From Pseudoips prasinana (Eukaryota > Arthropoda > Insecta > Lepidoptera > Nolidae), in the NCBI GenBank assembly GCA_951640165.1, contig OX621240.1:35344713-35408712 (forward strand): a stretch of 64,000 bases of DNA. The letters run 5' to 3'. The notes beneath the pieces were generated by a model. It saw only the letters and a list, made by a program, of their open reading frames with translations. It searched no databases and was not told the DNA's origin. Shown here piece by piece: positions 20,540 to 31,841 of this stretch; position 1 is the stretch's first letter; each line of letters starts with the position of its first letter. The position numbers and the translations under genes were made by a program.

Positions 20540-21078
20540 AAAAAATTTGTGTTCATTTATAAGTATATATTTCAACAAGTTTCGTGTTAATAATTACACT
20601 TTAAAGTATTTTTAAAATTGTAACTACAAGCTGTACTGACACATCAATTGTCCTAGAATTATTCTACTAAGAAGCCAAGTTTCAGAGAAACAATTTTAGA
20701 GAAAAAGACAGAGCATCACTTTATCATCGCCAAGAACTTAAATTGCTTACATCTAAAAAGTTTAGCCGTCATTTATATGTGTTGTTTGCTTTCTGAATTA
20801 AACTCGTGTCTATATTCCTTAGTCAACCTAATCCTTAGTCAACATCAACTAATAATAATGGAATGCCACTTTTATTTTATTGTTAATAATGATATGAACT
20901 GTGAGCTTGTCGTACCAGGCAATCGTATTTTGTATGATAACCTCGATACAGGCATTGCCTAGTGAGGTTATCATTGTACATCAACCATGTAAAAAGTGAA
21001 GTACTAATAAAATTATTATTATTGTTAATGTTTTATAGAAAAAAATAAATATTTTTTTTATATTTCTTTCCAAATGAC
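20540..21078. other. No gene seen
   Basis: AT-rich. A weak inverted repeat ('gataacctcg'...'gaggttatc', 20938-20973) encloses a SINE-like 'acaggcattgcctag'. Confidence 0.35.
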
Positions 21079-21330
21079 GTCCACTGGACGCTGGACAAAG
21101 ACCTCTCCAAAAGATTTAAATAATAGAGTTGTGTCCATCATTCGGTGAGATATGCCATAATCACTGCTTAGAATACGGGTTGACGGTGGTCAGGTAGCGT
21201 ATGATGGTCAGACGCAGCTGCCCGTTCTCTGGTTGATATTCCCTTTGGCGAAGGGGTTGGCGATCGCTGTATGGTGGTCATAGTACACAGAGACGTGCCG
21301 TGGGACCTACGGCTATATCGCTCTTATGGC
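21079..21330 (-). mobile_element. Family-I repeat
   Basis: Reverse motifs 'ggacaaagacctctccaaaa', 'gatatgccataatca', 'gctgcccgttctctgg' and 'ttggcgatcgctgtatgg'. Confidence 0.6.
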
Positions 21331-21390
21331 CATCTCTAACGACACTGTTTAATTTTTATTACCACAAATTAAACAAATATTATTGACATA

Positions 21391-21660
21391 GGTGTATCCG
21401 CGTTAAATATATATATATATAGCCTTAGTGTTAATCCAGGGTGTCAGCTAGCTCCATACCAAATTTTAATAAGATCGCTCCAGCCTTTTAGACATGAAGA
21501 AGTAACAACACTCACACACTCACAAACTATCGCTATCTAAGCTAATATAGAAAACAAATATCATTGGCGATGAACATTGTAAAATCACATTTTTATACTA
21601 ACTGCGATTTTTCAATGTTCATCCCCAATGATTTTGAGTTTGAAAGTTTGTGAGTGTGTG
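21391..21660 (-). mobile_element. Family-F element with an inverted-repeat insert
   Basis: A reversed family-F copy (21391-21530: 'ttaatccagggtgtcagcta', 'tagacatgaagaagtaac', 'cactcacaaac') is followed by a ~75-bp structure in which 'atcattggcgatgaacattg' (21561) pairs with 'caatgttcatccccaatgat' (21617) with one mismatch. Then comes 'gaaagtttgtgagtgtgtga', the start of another family-F copy. Confidence 0.55.
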
Positions 21661-23037
21661 AGTAAATCTTATAAATAAAAATCTTGGTAGCTCTAGCTAC
21701 CAAAAAATTTTATTAGGCTTATGGTCATGTTAGCTCTCCACCTACAATGTGATATCAAAGACACTACTCTAATGTCCATCAACTGCATAAACTTCTTAAG
21801 ACTTTTAAGTTGAGCCACTCACCTCTATACATAGTGATGTTACAAAGTCCCTCCAGATTCCCGGGCTAATGCACTCGATAACAGATTTCCCGGGGCGGTC
21901 GTTTGTCCGTGTGAATAGACCGCGCATGCGCACCGCTGCAAATTTGATGGAACTTACCAAAGTTCAGGTAAGTAATAAAATATTATATTTAGACATCGCC
22001 TGGGAAGTAATGGGAGTTGAATTTTAAAGGAACAGGAAAATGTTCTGTTTTCCATTGTATGTGGCTAGGGACATTTTATGCATATTATACCATGGCTTTG
22101 GGTCAGCGTATGTACGTATATGTTGTTGATAAAGGAAAAAATATTGGTTAGACGATTAGACATTCACATTTCATTGATAAATTCTATTTTAAATCAAAGT
22201 AAGTACTAAAATGTGACGCTTTATGTAATACATTTTTATTTTTTGTTGCTTATATTATAAAAATTATGTATCAAATTAAAAGCTCAAGATATAATGCTTC
22301 AGTGATATGTTTTAGGGTTATATCAGAACACGGAAACAAGCTGAATTGTCCCCTATTAGCTCTAAAAGCTTTTTCTTTAGATATTAAAATTAAAGGCATA
22401 CAGTGTTCTGGCAAAATAAATTGGAAGTTATTGCGATGAGGCCTAAATATTAAGTATTCTCTCAGTATAATGATATGATATAAACATGCAAATTTAAATT
22501 ACCTTGTTGACCCAGTTTATATCATTACAGTCCATTACCATGTTTAAAAGTAACTTTGTCTCAAACTCGGCCTGAACAACAACTCGACCGTGTAAATGCC
22601 CACATAATTTCAGCTAACACACTAATTCGTAATAACAAAACAAATTCAAGCACCTTGTTAAGAGCGACCCGCAATTTCGGCATAGTTGGCTTGTTGTTCA
22701 TTGCGGGCACGTAAGTCCCGCGGGTGCGGGAATAATGGGGTAACTCGATAAAAGATTTCCCGGGACGGCGATATCTCACAACACTGCCATCAACGTTTTA
22801 ACTTCATACTAGAGTGGCAAGTTTGCTGGGATTTACGCTTCCTGATAGCTTCGCGCAGTTATCATAAAGACTATGAAGAGAGAGAAGCCGACTGAGTTTT
22901 ATATGCAAGTTTATAGTGCTTACAACTTTTGTTTTACCTTCTGTCATAAAGGTAACTGTGACTAACATTGTACGTAAATGTTTGTTGTTGTCATAAGGTA
23001 AAAGCTTTTTGCCTCATCTGTATTTCATTTCATTTTT
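21661..23037. other. Unassigned; contains a candidate short 5' exon
   Basis: At ~21885-21967 a CpG-rich patch ('gaccgcgcatgcgcaccgct') leads to an ATG (21947) and 'aaagttcag' directly followed by the perfect donor GTAAGT at 21968. The word 'ctcgataacagatttcccgg' recurs at ~22743 as 'ctcgataaaagatttcccgg', so part of this is itself repeated. The rest (21980-23030) has no recognisable gene. Confidence 0.25.
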
Positions 23038-23407
23038 GACTGCCTCGTTGGTCTAGCGGAAGCTTGTTCACCCGCAGAGAACGAGGTCCTGGGTTCAAAT
23101 ACTGGGTCGGGCCAAAAGTGATTTTGAGACTTTTCAATAAAAAATAAAAATTTCTCAACATCAGCCCAAAGTCTGGGAGTTGGCGGTATTATTCCCCCGT
23201 GCCTCGGAGAGCACGTAAAACCGTCCGTCCTATACCTGACCTCTTTCTGGTCGTGTCGCTAGGCGTCCCATCGGATCATGAGAGTGATGGAATAGAAAGT
23301 GCTCCTGTGTTTGCGCACACACTTGAGCACTATAATATGTCCCGCGTAGATGGTTAATCTCTGTTGAGACTGGCCGCCGTGGCCGAAATTCGGCTAGGAG
23401 GAAATTA
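23038..23407 (+). mobile_element. SINE type A, full-length
   Basis: tRNA-like head 'actgcctcgttggtctagcg' (box A) and 'ggtcctgggttcaaatactg' (box B), then the conserved ~290-bp body ending 'gccgccgtggccgaaattcg' and 'ggctaggagga'. This copy and 43837-44205 define the family in this window. Confidence 0.9.
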
Positions 23408-23699
23408 TTTCATTTTACCTGGAATAGTCTGTGAAAATAAGTATTTATTTGGTTAGATAACGTTGAAAAATATCACACAATTATCAACGCCCTGTAACAC
23501 AGTAAAAATCTAATATATCGTACTCGTATGCCGAGAGTACGACCATCTGTAATCTAAGTATGCATTCGTATCCACGAAGTGCCTCCTGCGATCCTCAATT
23601 GGCATAGCGGCGTGCATCTCTGTGTATTTACGTAGAGCGTAAGTACTTTGCCATATCGCATAACATCATAGATCAAAACTGTGTCAAAACTCTATACCG

Positions 23700-24000
23700 G
23701 TTCTAGACCTATATGAGAACTACCGTGTTCATGCCCACTTGAGTATGTTTCGCCGGACCGTCTCAACTGGACCGAGTTGAAACCGGTAGTAGATAATCTC
23801 GCAAGTTTGTTCCGCTGGGTCTCCTCGTTTTGGGAGAATTTGATCCGGTGGTAGCATTAAGGCGCGACCGTCGTTATAAACACAAGGTCCGCCATAATAC
23901 TTGAACCTACCTTATAGAAGATATTCTTTAATAATAGCATTAATAACTTAAATGTTGTGTTTCTGCGTGTGAGTAAGGTCGCCAGAGCTAATCAGGGTGG
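23700..24000 (+). mobile_element. Family-M repeat
   Basis: Contains 'tatgtttcgccggaccgtct', 'gttgaaaccggtagtag' and 'gtagcattaaggcgcgaccg'. The reverse complement of the same order is at 30730-31190. Confidence 0.65.
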
Positions 24001-24115
24001 GGGGAAGGGTCAGCAACACTTGTTTGCTGACTCTTAAAGGCTGGCAACGCACCCGCGACACCTGTCCATGGGCGGCGGTGATCACTTACCATCATCTGAG
24101 CCACTTGCTTGTTGA
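24001..24115 (-). mobile_element. Family-L repeat
   Basis: 'ggctggcaacgcacccgcga' and 'ccatgggcggcggtgatcac' are the reverse of the copies at 12585 and 53580. Confidence 0.6.
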
Positions 24116-24417
24116 TATAATAATAATATGAAAATATTACCTTAATATAGACAAAACCGATCAGACAATATGTAGTAAATTATATATAAAACTTTAAATT
24201 TCGATAATTAAAACCTATATATATATAACACCTTGACAGTAACATAAAATAAGTTTAAATATGTATAGTCCGACAAGGATCGTTATGAACGTGGCTGAAA
24301 ATGGAACTAACGCCTCCATCTTCTAAAGTGTCTCTTTGACAGTTCTGCCACATCTTGCTTTGTCGATTGTTGTTTCTACGTTTATTATTGTATTATTTGG
24401 TTTAAAACACTAGCAAT

Positions 24418-24549
24418 ATGCCAAAAGTGATAAAAAGCGGTGCCAGGGAAATAGTATTAATGGTTAAGGAGATCTTCATGAAAGAAAAACACAGTGTAGG
24501 CCCGATAATTCCATTTGAAAAAGTAACGAGCGAGTTGCCGTCTCGATAA
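24418..24549 (+). pseudogene. Relic N-terminal helix-turn-helix of a transposase-like protein
   Basis: An ATG at 24418 opens 43 codons: 'MPKVIKSGAREIVLMVKEIF', then 'KHSVGPIIPFEKV', then stop. Just before the stop, shifting by one base gives 'ERVAVS', which fits the continuation of a helix-turn-helix ('..PxxxxxERVAxATGxS..'). From memory, N-termini of this kind ('MPK..xxxxREIVxxVxxFxxxEK') are widespread in insects in transposase-related ORFs, so I infer a one-base frameshift in a truncated domestic or mobile copy. Nothing catalytic follows. The gene's identity is unproven. Confidence 0.35.
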
Positions 24550-24806
24550 GTAAATGTTACCATGCTTGATTAAAATCGCACCCGTGTATTGATTTTTTAC
24601 ATTAATGTAGTATTAAGTAATGTGAATGAATGAATGAATGAATGTAGTATTAAGTAATGTAAAATTAAGAAATGTGAAATTAATTTAGAAATAAATTTAT
24701 TTATACAGATAAAATTACTATTTTCTTCGTTTGTGCTATCAAATTATTTATTATAATAAATCGATAATATATAAATTTCTAGAGTTACAATAATAATATC
24801 TAGGGA

Positions 24807-24966
24807 CAATGTCACACAGATCATCCTAGCCCCAAACTAAGCAAAGCTTGTACTATGGGTACCAGGCGACGATATACATACTTATATAGATAGATCCATG
24901 ACTCGGAAACAAATATTTGTGCTCATCACACAAATATTTGCACTCACCGGGATTCGAACCCGGTAG
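24807..24966 (-). mobile_element. SINE type B, head missing
   Basis: Same sequence as the copy at 45180 up to 'caccgggattcgaacccgg', where it breaks and joins a SINE-C. Box A is lost. Confidence 0.8.
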
Positions 24967-25270
24967 AGTTATATATTCATAGGACATCTGATCCCAAACT
25001 AAGTACAGCTTGTACAGACGCCATCACATCCATCTATCCCAATCTGTCAAATTTATTTCAATTGGGGAAATTTTAGGGATTGAGGTAGCTTGATGTGCTA
25101 GCGTCTGTACTATGGAAATCAGATAGCTGATATACTACATATACTACTTTTGTAAATACACCCGTATATAGATAAACACCCAGACACATGACAAACAAAC
25201 ATGTTCCTGCACACAAATATCTGTCCTGGGTGGGAATGAAAAAAAATCTGCTACGCCAACTGGCCCGTCT
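24967..25270 (-). mobile_element. SINE type C carrying a MITE-X insertion
   Basis: Reverse SINE-C: 'gacatctgatcccaaactaa' at the 3' end, then (after the MITE at 25015-25107) 'tatggaaatcagatagctga', 'acacccagacacatgacaaa' and 'tgtcctgggtgggaa'. The host sequence reads continuously once the MITE is removed. Confidence 0.8.
25015..25107. mobile_element. MITE-X copy 2 with empty-site evidence
   Basis: 93 bp with ends 'cagacgccatcacatc' and complement 'gatgtgctagcgtctg'. TA stands on both sides (or GTAC, if the element is taken as two bases shorter). Removing it and one TA restores the SINE word 'cttgtactatgg' seen in other copies. Confidence 0.9.
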
Positions 25271-25446
25271 AATGTATACAATTGATACAAAATACAATGG
25301 ATACAGTCTATTGCCATGTTTAAATTTTCCCATAATAATAGGGAAATTTTCTTAAAAGCAACCCTTGCCGTCATAGTGTTGCCCTCCCACAAATGTCAGT
25401 CACGTTCATAAAGATCCTTTTCCCACTGTAGTGTTAATTCAGCTAA

Positions 25447-26222
25447 TTGTCAGTTTAATCAAACCGGGATGCAATATGCGCGGTGCATATTGCATACCGG
25501 TTTGCATATTGTCCTTCTTCTGTGCATATCTTTTGCGGGCGAGAGGGCGGTACATATTGCATCCCGGCTTCATTAAACTGTCAATACCAGAATAAACATT
25601 GCATATTAATTTTGTATTGTGAATTATACGTACTTTTAGTAATTTAAATGGGTAGATTGTAGAAGAATAAGACCTTGGTTTTTACCGGTAACCTCTTTGG
25701 TCGTCTTTAACCTACATATGCTTCAGCTTATTCAATCATTCTATACACAATCCACGTAACAAGGAAATTGCACACAAGATCGTAACTGTGACCCAAATTC
25801 ACGATAGAAGCAATGATAACATCGTTTCGTAACGCCCAGTCGTTTTCAACGTACGGGTTGCATAGATAATAAGTCACCTCAATGTATCCCTACTTTAGTC
25901 GATTTTGATTTATTATTCTGTACCATTGGTACACTTTCAAATCTGTCACTATTGTGTACCAGCCGGTTCTTTGTAAATTACGATATTAATACCCCTAACG
26001 TAACGAGAAAAGATTAGATTCTTGTATTTTTAAATCCTAGGATATTAATTCCCAGCCCCGATGGCCCCCAGATGGCCGTGTGTGATTAATATCCTAGGAT
26101 ACTAGGTACGCATAATTCACAATACAAAATTAAATTATTTAATTTAATTTAATCAAGCCGGGATGCAATATGTACCGCCCTCTCGCCCGCAAAAGATATG
26201 CACATACAAGAAGGACAATATA
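25447..26222. mobile_element. MITE-Y and its inverted second copy
   Basis: 25447-25587 has inverted ends ('tgtcagtttaatcaaaccgg'/'ccggcttcattaaactgtca') and 'ccgggatgcaatatg' motifs. A second, partial copy lies reversed at 26150-26222. The similarity continues past the MITE: 'aattttgtattgtgaattat' (25609) has its complement at ~26109. So ~120-bp arms (about 25502-25632 and 26104-26222) enclose 470 bp, which itself holds a 16-bp hairpin ('tcctaggatattaat', 26036-26100). Confidence 0.75.
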
Positions 26223-26460
26223 ATAATATCTAGGACAATGTCACACAGATCATCCCAGCGCCGAACATAAAAAGTCCCGAAATAAGCAGAGCTTGTACTA
26301 TATATATATATATATATCCTACTTTTATTATGTACATACATACTTATATAGATAATTATACCCAGACTCAGGACGAACAGACAAGTTCATGCACACAAAT
26401 ATTTAATCTGGGTGGGAATCGATCTTACAATCAGCGGCGTGAAAGGCAACCGGCCCGTCA
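26223..26460 (-). mobile_element. SINE B/C mosaic
   Basis: Starts as SINE-B 3' end ('gacaatgtcacacagatcat') and changes after 'cataaaaagtcccgaaataa' into SINE-C ('agcagagcttgtacta', 'acccagactcaggacgaaca', 'gggaatcgatctta'). A TA microsatellite lies at 26299-26318. Confidence 0.6.
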
Positions 26461-26461
26461 G

Positions 26462-26990
26462 TTGATTAAATGAAAGGTAAATTGCAGTTTACGATTTTGG
26501 ACGTATTAAAAAAAAATATTTACTAGATTTCGTTCTAACCAATTTTATTTTGCATGGTAATGTAGATCATATATTTTTATTAGTTTTATCATTCTCTTAT
26601 TTTAGAAGTTACAAGGGGGTGGGGGACACTCATTTTACCACTTTGGAAGTGCCTCTCGCGCAAACTATTTAGTTTAGAAAAAAACGATATTAGAAACCTC
26701 AATATCATTTTTGAAGACCTATCCATAGATACCCCACATGTATAGGTACGATGAAAAAATTGTTTTTGAGTTTCAGTTCTATGTATGGCGAACCCCCAAA
26801 ATTTTTGTTCTTTTTTCTATTTTTGTGTGAAAATCTTAGTGCAGTTCACAGAATACATCTACTGACCAAGTTTCAACAGTACAGCTCTTATAGTTTCGGC
26901 AAAAGTGGCTGTGACATACGGACGGACAGACAGACATGACGAATCTATAAGGGTTCCGTTTTTTGCCATTTGGCTACGGAACCCTAAAAA
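26462..26990 (+). mobile_element. Family-H repeat, 5'-truncated
   Basis: Lacks the GTGCGAGTCGGACTCGC end but matches the copies at 2495 and 11893 from 'cagttgattaaatgaaagg' to 'ggctacggaaccctaaaaa'. It directly abuts SINE sequence. Confidence 0.75.
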
Positions 26991-28181
26991 GCCTACCAAA
27001 ATTACATGATGTAACCCAAGGTGTCAAAAAAAAAGGTTGCCTGTCGACGTCAGCAAAACACGAGTAATAATGAAAGATGATGGCATTATATTGGAGAGAA
27101 TTTTTATTACATTATATTTGTTGAAATAAATATCCGGCGTAAAAGCCCCTTTTACCTCGGATCTTTCTTTTTATTCGGGGGTCGCTAGTCTTTCAAATGA
27201 AAAGCTCTAAACTCATTTTGTTAGTAAATCTAACATAGTTTTACTAACAAAATGAGTCCTGTTACTTTACCAAATAAATTATTCATTCATTCATTCTAAA
27301 TAATAAAATCATTTACAATTTTGCCCCCTCTTTAGATAAATGGTATCAATTGTTTGAAATTTACATATTAAAATTTATACGTAATTTTAATATATAAATT
27401 GTACAAGCATCGCAAAATTTCACTGCGATAGCGCTTAGACATTAGACAACTAAAGATTTTTTGTAACATAACTATAATTGAGCGAATGGGAACTCCAACA
27501 GAACGGCCCGTGACCTCTTATTGCCTTTAATCTTCAAATGTGTGACGTAAACTTCATGGTCACATTTAAAAAAAAAGTTGAGATACGCTGACCTAATCCA
27601 ATAGAAATAGAATAAACCCAAATAGCGTGCTTGTTCCATTTATGATATTAGATAGAGTTCTGTTTATTGTTACGCGTTAATCTTTCTGCAACTGAACCGG
27701 AAATAGAAACAATGTGTAGAAACGCTTATCATTGAGGGTTTTATACAGAGGAAAATAAATATTATAGCTGAAACCGCTGAAACCCTCAATGACAGTGTTT
27801 CTTTAGTCATGTTCTTTGATAATTTGAATTGTTATTAAATTTATAACAATAATAGGACAAACCTGTATTAATAAATAAGTAACCAAGCACAAAAAAATTG
27901 GATATTTACATTTTATATAATCCCAGATTTCCATTTATTTTATTCCCACATCGTTTTATCGTTGAATCAAAATTTTTAGAAATCTATTATTTTGGTTTTT
28001 TTATTAATATTTAATTTGATAATAAAAGGATCCGTTAACATCGTATCTTTTTATCATATTTTTTTTGTTCATACTCTAATATAAATATGTATAATAACAA
28101 GTAGGATACCTTTTTTAAAAACGTACAAATGCTTAACATTTTTCTACTTAATTGCGTTGATTTAGAGCATTACGATCCCAA
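26991..28181. other. No gene; two inverted repeats
   Basis: A perfect 18-bp-arm hairpin at 27211-27257 (11-base loop) and a looser one with 'cattgagggttt'/'aaaccctcaatg' (27731 and ~27780). The remainder is AT-rich without recognisable content. Confidence 0.5.
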
Positions 28182-28311
28182 GGCCACCACATCAAGCTAC
28201 CCCAATCTGTCAAATTTCCCCAATAGAAAACAATCTTATGATTATGTGATTAAGTTGAAAATCTATAAAATAAATTTGATAGATTAGGGTAGCTGGATGT
28301 GCTGGCATTTG
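28182..28311. mobile_element. MITE-X copy 3
   Basis: Contains 'cacatcaagctaccccaatc' and complement 'gattagggtagctggatgtg'. Ends are eroded ('ggccac', 'ggcatttg'). Confidence 0.8.
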
Positions 28312-28319
28312 TACATACT

Positions 28320-28700
28320 GTTTCCACTTACTCTGTCTGAAATTTGCACTGCTACCCAATTTGGATTTTATAGTGGTTTTAAGTTTGTTTACTTGCCTAA
28401 TAAAATTGGTAATTTTGTTGTAACAGCGTATAAATTGCCCTATAAAAAAGTTAAGGATGAATTGCAGGTCTTTCACTTGTTTACAGTATCTTGTTCAGTT
28501 AGAATATCTATTAGAACAGATGATAAGCAAACAGATAGTGTATGGAAATACGACAATAAAAAACGGGTTTGTTGTTTCTATAAGAAGAAGTAGAGGAGAG
28601 ACTTCCATTTATATTTCCTTTTGGGATTTTTGTATTCCTATCTCGAAAAACTCACATTTCAAATTCTTGGAAAAATCATAACAAAAATCTAGCATGTGTG
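28320..28700 (-). pseudogene. Decayed LINE fragment, same family as 1243-2060
   Basis: Minus strand 'FFIGQFIRCYNKITNFIRQ', 'NKLKTTIKSKLGSSANF' lines up with 'SFMGQCIRFYNKLPNDIRE', 'NKFKRIIKTKLCSRAYY' of the copy at 1243. Several stops and shifts. Confidence 0.65.
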
Positions 28701-29049
28701 TCAATATATTTTATGAAAGGATTAAGGGTTTTCCGTAGTGGCAGGTAGCCACTTGAATGAAAAAATGCGGATATAGGATACTTAATTTTTAAAAAATCAT
28801 CATTATTCAGTCATTTAGTTTTGTACAATTCCTATTAAAAATTAATGTTTATGATGTATGTTGATGTTTTGCAACGTGAGGTTCGATAAATAACAACGGA
28901 TTATCATAGACTTTAAAAAACTGCTTCTAAATAGTCAAAACATGTTTCTGATAATATAGGTAGTTAATTTATAAATTATTCATTCTGCTTCATGTATACA
29001 TTAGATCTCACAGTTGTTTCATATTAAGAATAAGTTAAGTATGTCTTTT
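28701..29049. other. AT-rich, family-M scrap
   Basis: 'atagactttaaaaaactgctt' and 'tagtcaaaacatgtttctga' (28910-28955) match the 3' end of family M. Nothing else. Confidence 0.4.
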
Positions 29050-29290
29050 AATCCTGTTGTGTGCTGACGGGATAGAATATTATCACCCAATCTCATCCCG
29101 TGGGGGCGTAGAAATCGACTGAGGGAATACCTACCAGAGAACGGGCAGCAGTGTTTTTAAGTGAACTATGATCATCAAACTGCGATCGCCAACCCGTCTG
29201 CCAAGCGGGGCGATTATGGCATATCCCCTCATTCTATGGGGAGGCTTTTGTCTAGCTGTGGACGTACTTTGGCTGACATGATGATGGTGA
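29050..29290 (+). mobile_element. Family-I repeat, near-complete
   Basis: 'gtgctgacgggatagaatat', 'atctcatcccgtgggggcgt', 'ctaccagagaacgggcagca', 'gcgatcgccaacccgtctgc' and 'ggggaggcttttgtctagct'. The order is constant in all plus copies (32345, 36190) and reversed ones. Probably a SINE or LINE tail. Confidence 0.75.
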
Positions 29291-29384
29291 ATTGTGTCTT
29301 TTAATTCAACTTATTTTTTTATTACAAAAGTGGTATGTATGCTTTTTGTTTCTTTATCTTATGGGCAGTGGTTACCCTGGTGTC

Positions 29385-29600
29385 AGAATTGTTCAAGTTG
29401 CTGAGTCGGCCTCTGGCATGGCTTAACATCTGTTGTCTAAGGACATAAGCATTACTGACAGCTAAATGTGCCCTCTGAAGCACGGAGATGTTCAGAAATT
29501 ATACCATTTTGATGGTCACCCATCTACAGGCTGAACGGGTGTATAATTACGTTACGTCGCTGATCTATTGCGAACTAGTGAGCGCAGTGTAGATTGGCTG
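29385..29600 (+). mobile_element. Family-K repeat
   Basis: 'gtcggcctctggcatggctt', 'ctgaagcacggagatgttca' and 'cacccatctacaggctgaac'. Confidence 0.65.
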
Positions 29601-30444
29601 AGAGTGCCTCTGCATATATCATTTCATTCCTTGTTTTACTCGTTCCATTTATTTCCTTGTTTGTGCTAGCCCGATTGCTCCATTTGCCCAGTTTATTTTT
29701 GTGAATTAAAATAGATTTTTTTATACAGAACTCACAAGTATCTATATGATTCTATAGTTAAGGACTTACATATAACGAAAATTATAGTGCTCTAAGCCAA
29801 ATTCTAGCTCCCGGTTCCGTGCTGCTTACTAATCAGAAAAATCAGGTCATTTTCTTGCCAGAGTTTTCTGTTCACAGTGTAATTTTCTGGCCGAACCCCG
29901 GATTAAGACCTTTCTTATTAGTTACAGATGAGATATTACTAATATGGACAAGACAAATTTCTTCTAAGCATCTTTCTCATAGACAAAAAGCTGTTTCCAT
30001 TCCAAAACTAGGTCATAATTCCAGAAAATAAAAACTTGTTGGAGCTAAACTTAGGACCAAATTATGGCTGCGTTCGATCTTACTAAATTGACCATTCAGT
30101 CCGCTTATCTTCTTGCTCTAGGCTATGTTTTCTGCGTATCAAACAAGCCTAGATCTCAAATAGAGTATTATTTACACTTAACTACCTAGGACATACGCCG
30201 TGTAAGTGAAGGTCTGATAAAAATAAGAAGAATATAACGAAGTAATGTGTTTGAGAAAACCAAAATAGCACCCTGTAAGGGCATTTTCTTTTTGTAAATG
30301 TTTAATATTAATAATAATATACTTACTGTTGCCTCCCCCAAAGTTCTCTACAATTGCCGTCAGCCACAGAACATTGTATGATTTTAATATTCGTGTCTAT
30401 TGTAAGCCTATACACGCAGTATTCGTAAATTGAAAGAACAGAAA
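29601..30444. other. No gene seen
   Basis: A 70-codon frame at 29819-30031 has no motif. A J-type scrap ('cctcccccaaagttctctac') lies at 30332-30352. Confidence 0.35.
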
Positions 30445-30566
30445 CCAGCCCATTCAGCTAACCTAATCTGTCAAATTTCTTTTATAGATTTTCAACTTTA
30501 TCAAATAAGCATAAGGTTCACTTTCAAGTGGGAAAATTTCACAGATTGGGCAGCTTAAAGTGTAGG
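30445..30566. mobile_element. MITE-X copy 4, eroded
   Basis: 'cagctaacctaatctgtcaa' at left and 'cacagattgggcagctta' at right, with internal 'tagattttcaactttatca' as in copy 6. Confidence 0.75.
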
Positions 30567-30729
30567 GTTTCTCACATGTATTTTAACTTATCCTAAACAC
30601 AGCTAATGTTATCCTCCATTTACGTTTATAAGTCAATAGATAGATGATTAATGTCAAAGCGGAGGAAAGGTAAAATCTTTACTTCAGTCAGGTCTTGCGT
30701 TGGTCGCATACAGCGAATTAAATAAAAAA

Positions 30730-31190
30730 TAAATAAAACAAAAAAGGTTTTTATTCACGTAGACTTTAAAAAAGCGCTTGTAAATAGTCAGAACATGTTT
30801 GTAGTATTATAGTTGTATACATTATTATTTCTAGTAACATAGATATTTAGGTACACATTGTATTGATTGTATTAAAACATTTATAAAATTTATTTTATAA
30901 CAGCAATGATATTTAGCTAGCTCGTATCAAGTTATTGTCAAGAGATTATGTTTAAGTTTAATTATCTAGTTTAAGTCTAATATTTTTAATACATATTGTC
31001 AATGGTTCTGTCTATATTAAGGTGTTATTATTATGACGGACCTTGTGTTAATAACGACGGTCGCGCTTTAATGCTACCACCGGATCCAATGCGCCCCAAC
31101 TGAGAAGACCCAGCGAAACAAACTCAGCGGGTGTCTCTACTACCGGTTTCAACACGGCCCAGTTGAGACGCTCCGGCGAAACATATAAAT
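30730..31190 (-). mobile_element. Family-M repeat, long copy
   Basis: On the minus strand 'gtttcgccggagcgtctcaa', 'gtagcattaaagcgcgaccg' and, at the 3' end, 'gcgctttttt' and an AATAAA-containing terminus. The 3' end is shared with 50555 and 59265. Confidence 0.65.
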
Positions 31191-31254
31191 TCAACATCGA
31201 GCCTTGCAACATCACATATTATATATAAAAGAGACAAACTCGTGGTGCCACATT

Positions 31255-31455
31255 TTTTAAAGATAACGCTCGCACTAGTGCATCTAATCCCTGTCGCGGG
31301 GTACTATACAGACAAATAATAGACGGACACAAATTACATCTAGAGTCAGAACAACTATTAATGGATTACAGAAATAGTTGTCCGGCGTGGGACTTGAACC
31401 CGCGACACGAAGCGGCAAGGCGACAGTCTTAGCCGCTGCGCTACACGTGCAGTAT
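31255..31455 (-). mobile_element. tRNA-headed SINE (type E)
   Basis: On the minus strand 'ctgcacgtgtagcgcagcgg' (box A) and 'cgcgggttcaagtcccacg' (box B), then 'atttgtgtccgtctattatt' and 'gtaccccgcgacagggatta'. Matches the plus copy at 48872. Confidence 0.85.
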
Positions 31456-31841
31456 ACAACTATGACTTGGCCAAGTTTGCCAAATTGTTTTCATTATTAC
31501 CACAGCAATAATCTTTTAACATTGACTTTTGGGTTGCCTTTTACTTCCACCCTTTATCTCCAAAACATTTACCACAAATAAAAGTGTCGTCTGTCCGGCG
31601 ATAATCAGGCCGAAGGCTAATTTGCCCTGCGCGAAAATGGCCGAAAAACAGTTTTATCTTGCCCATAAGACCACTAAGGAAGCAATTCTACAAAACAAAG
31701 GGGGGCAGTAACGACCGTACTATTCTCTCAGATATTCACTGATCGGTTCGACGGATAAGTTCTGATTACAGTTAAGACGTTTGAATATAGATAAGAATGT
31801 ATTCAAACGTATTTTAGTATTCTTCTTTCTTATACAAGTGA
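31456..31841. other. No gene seen
   Basis: Short frames only. 'gacgtttgaatatagataag' and 'attcaaacgt' form a weak inverted repeat at ~31778-31810. Confidence 0.35.
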
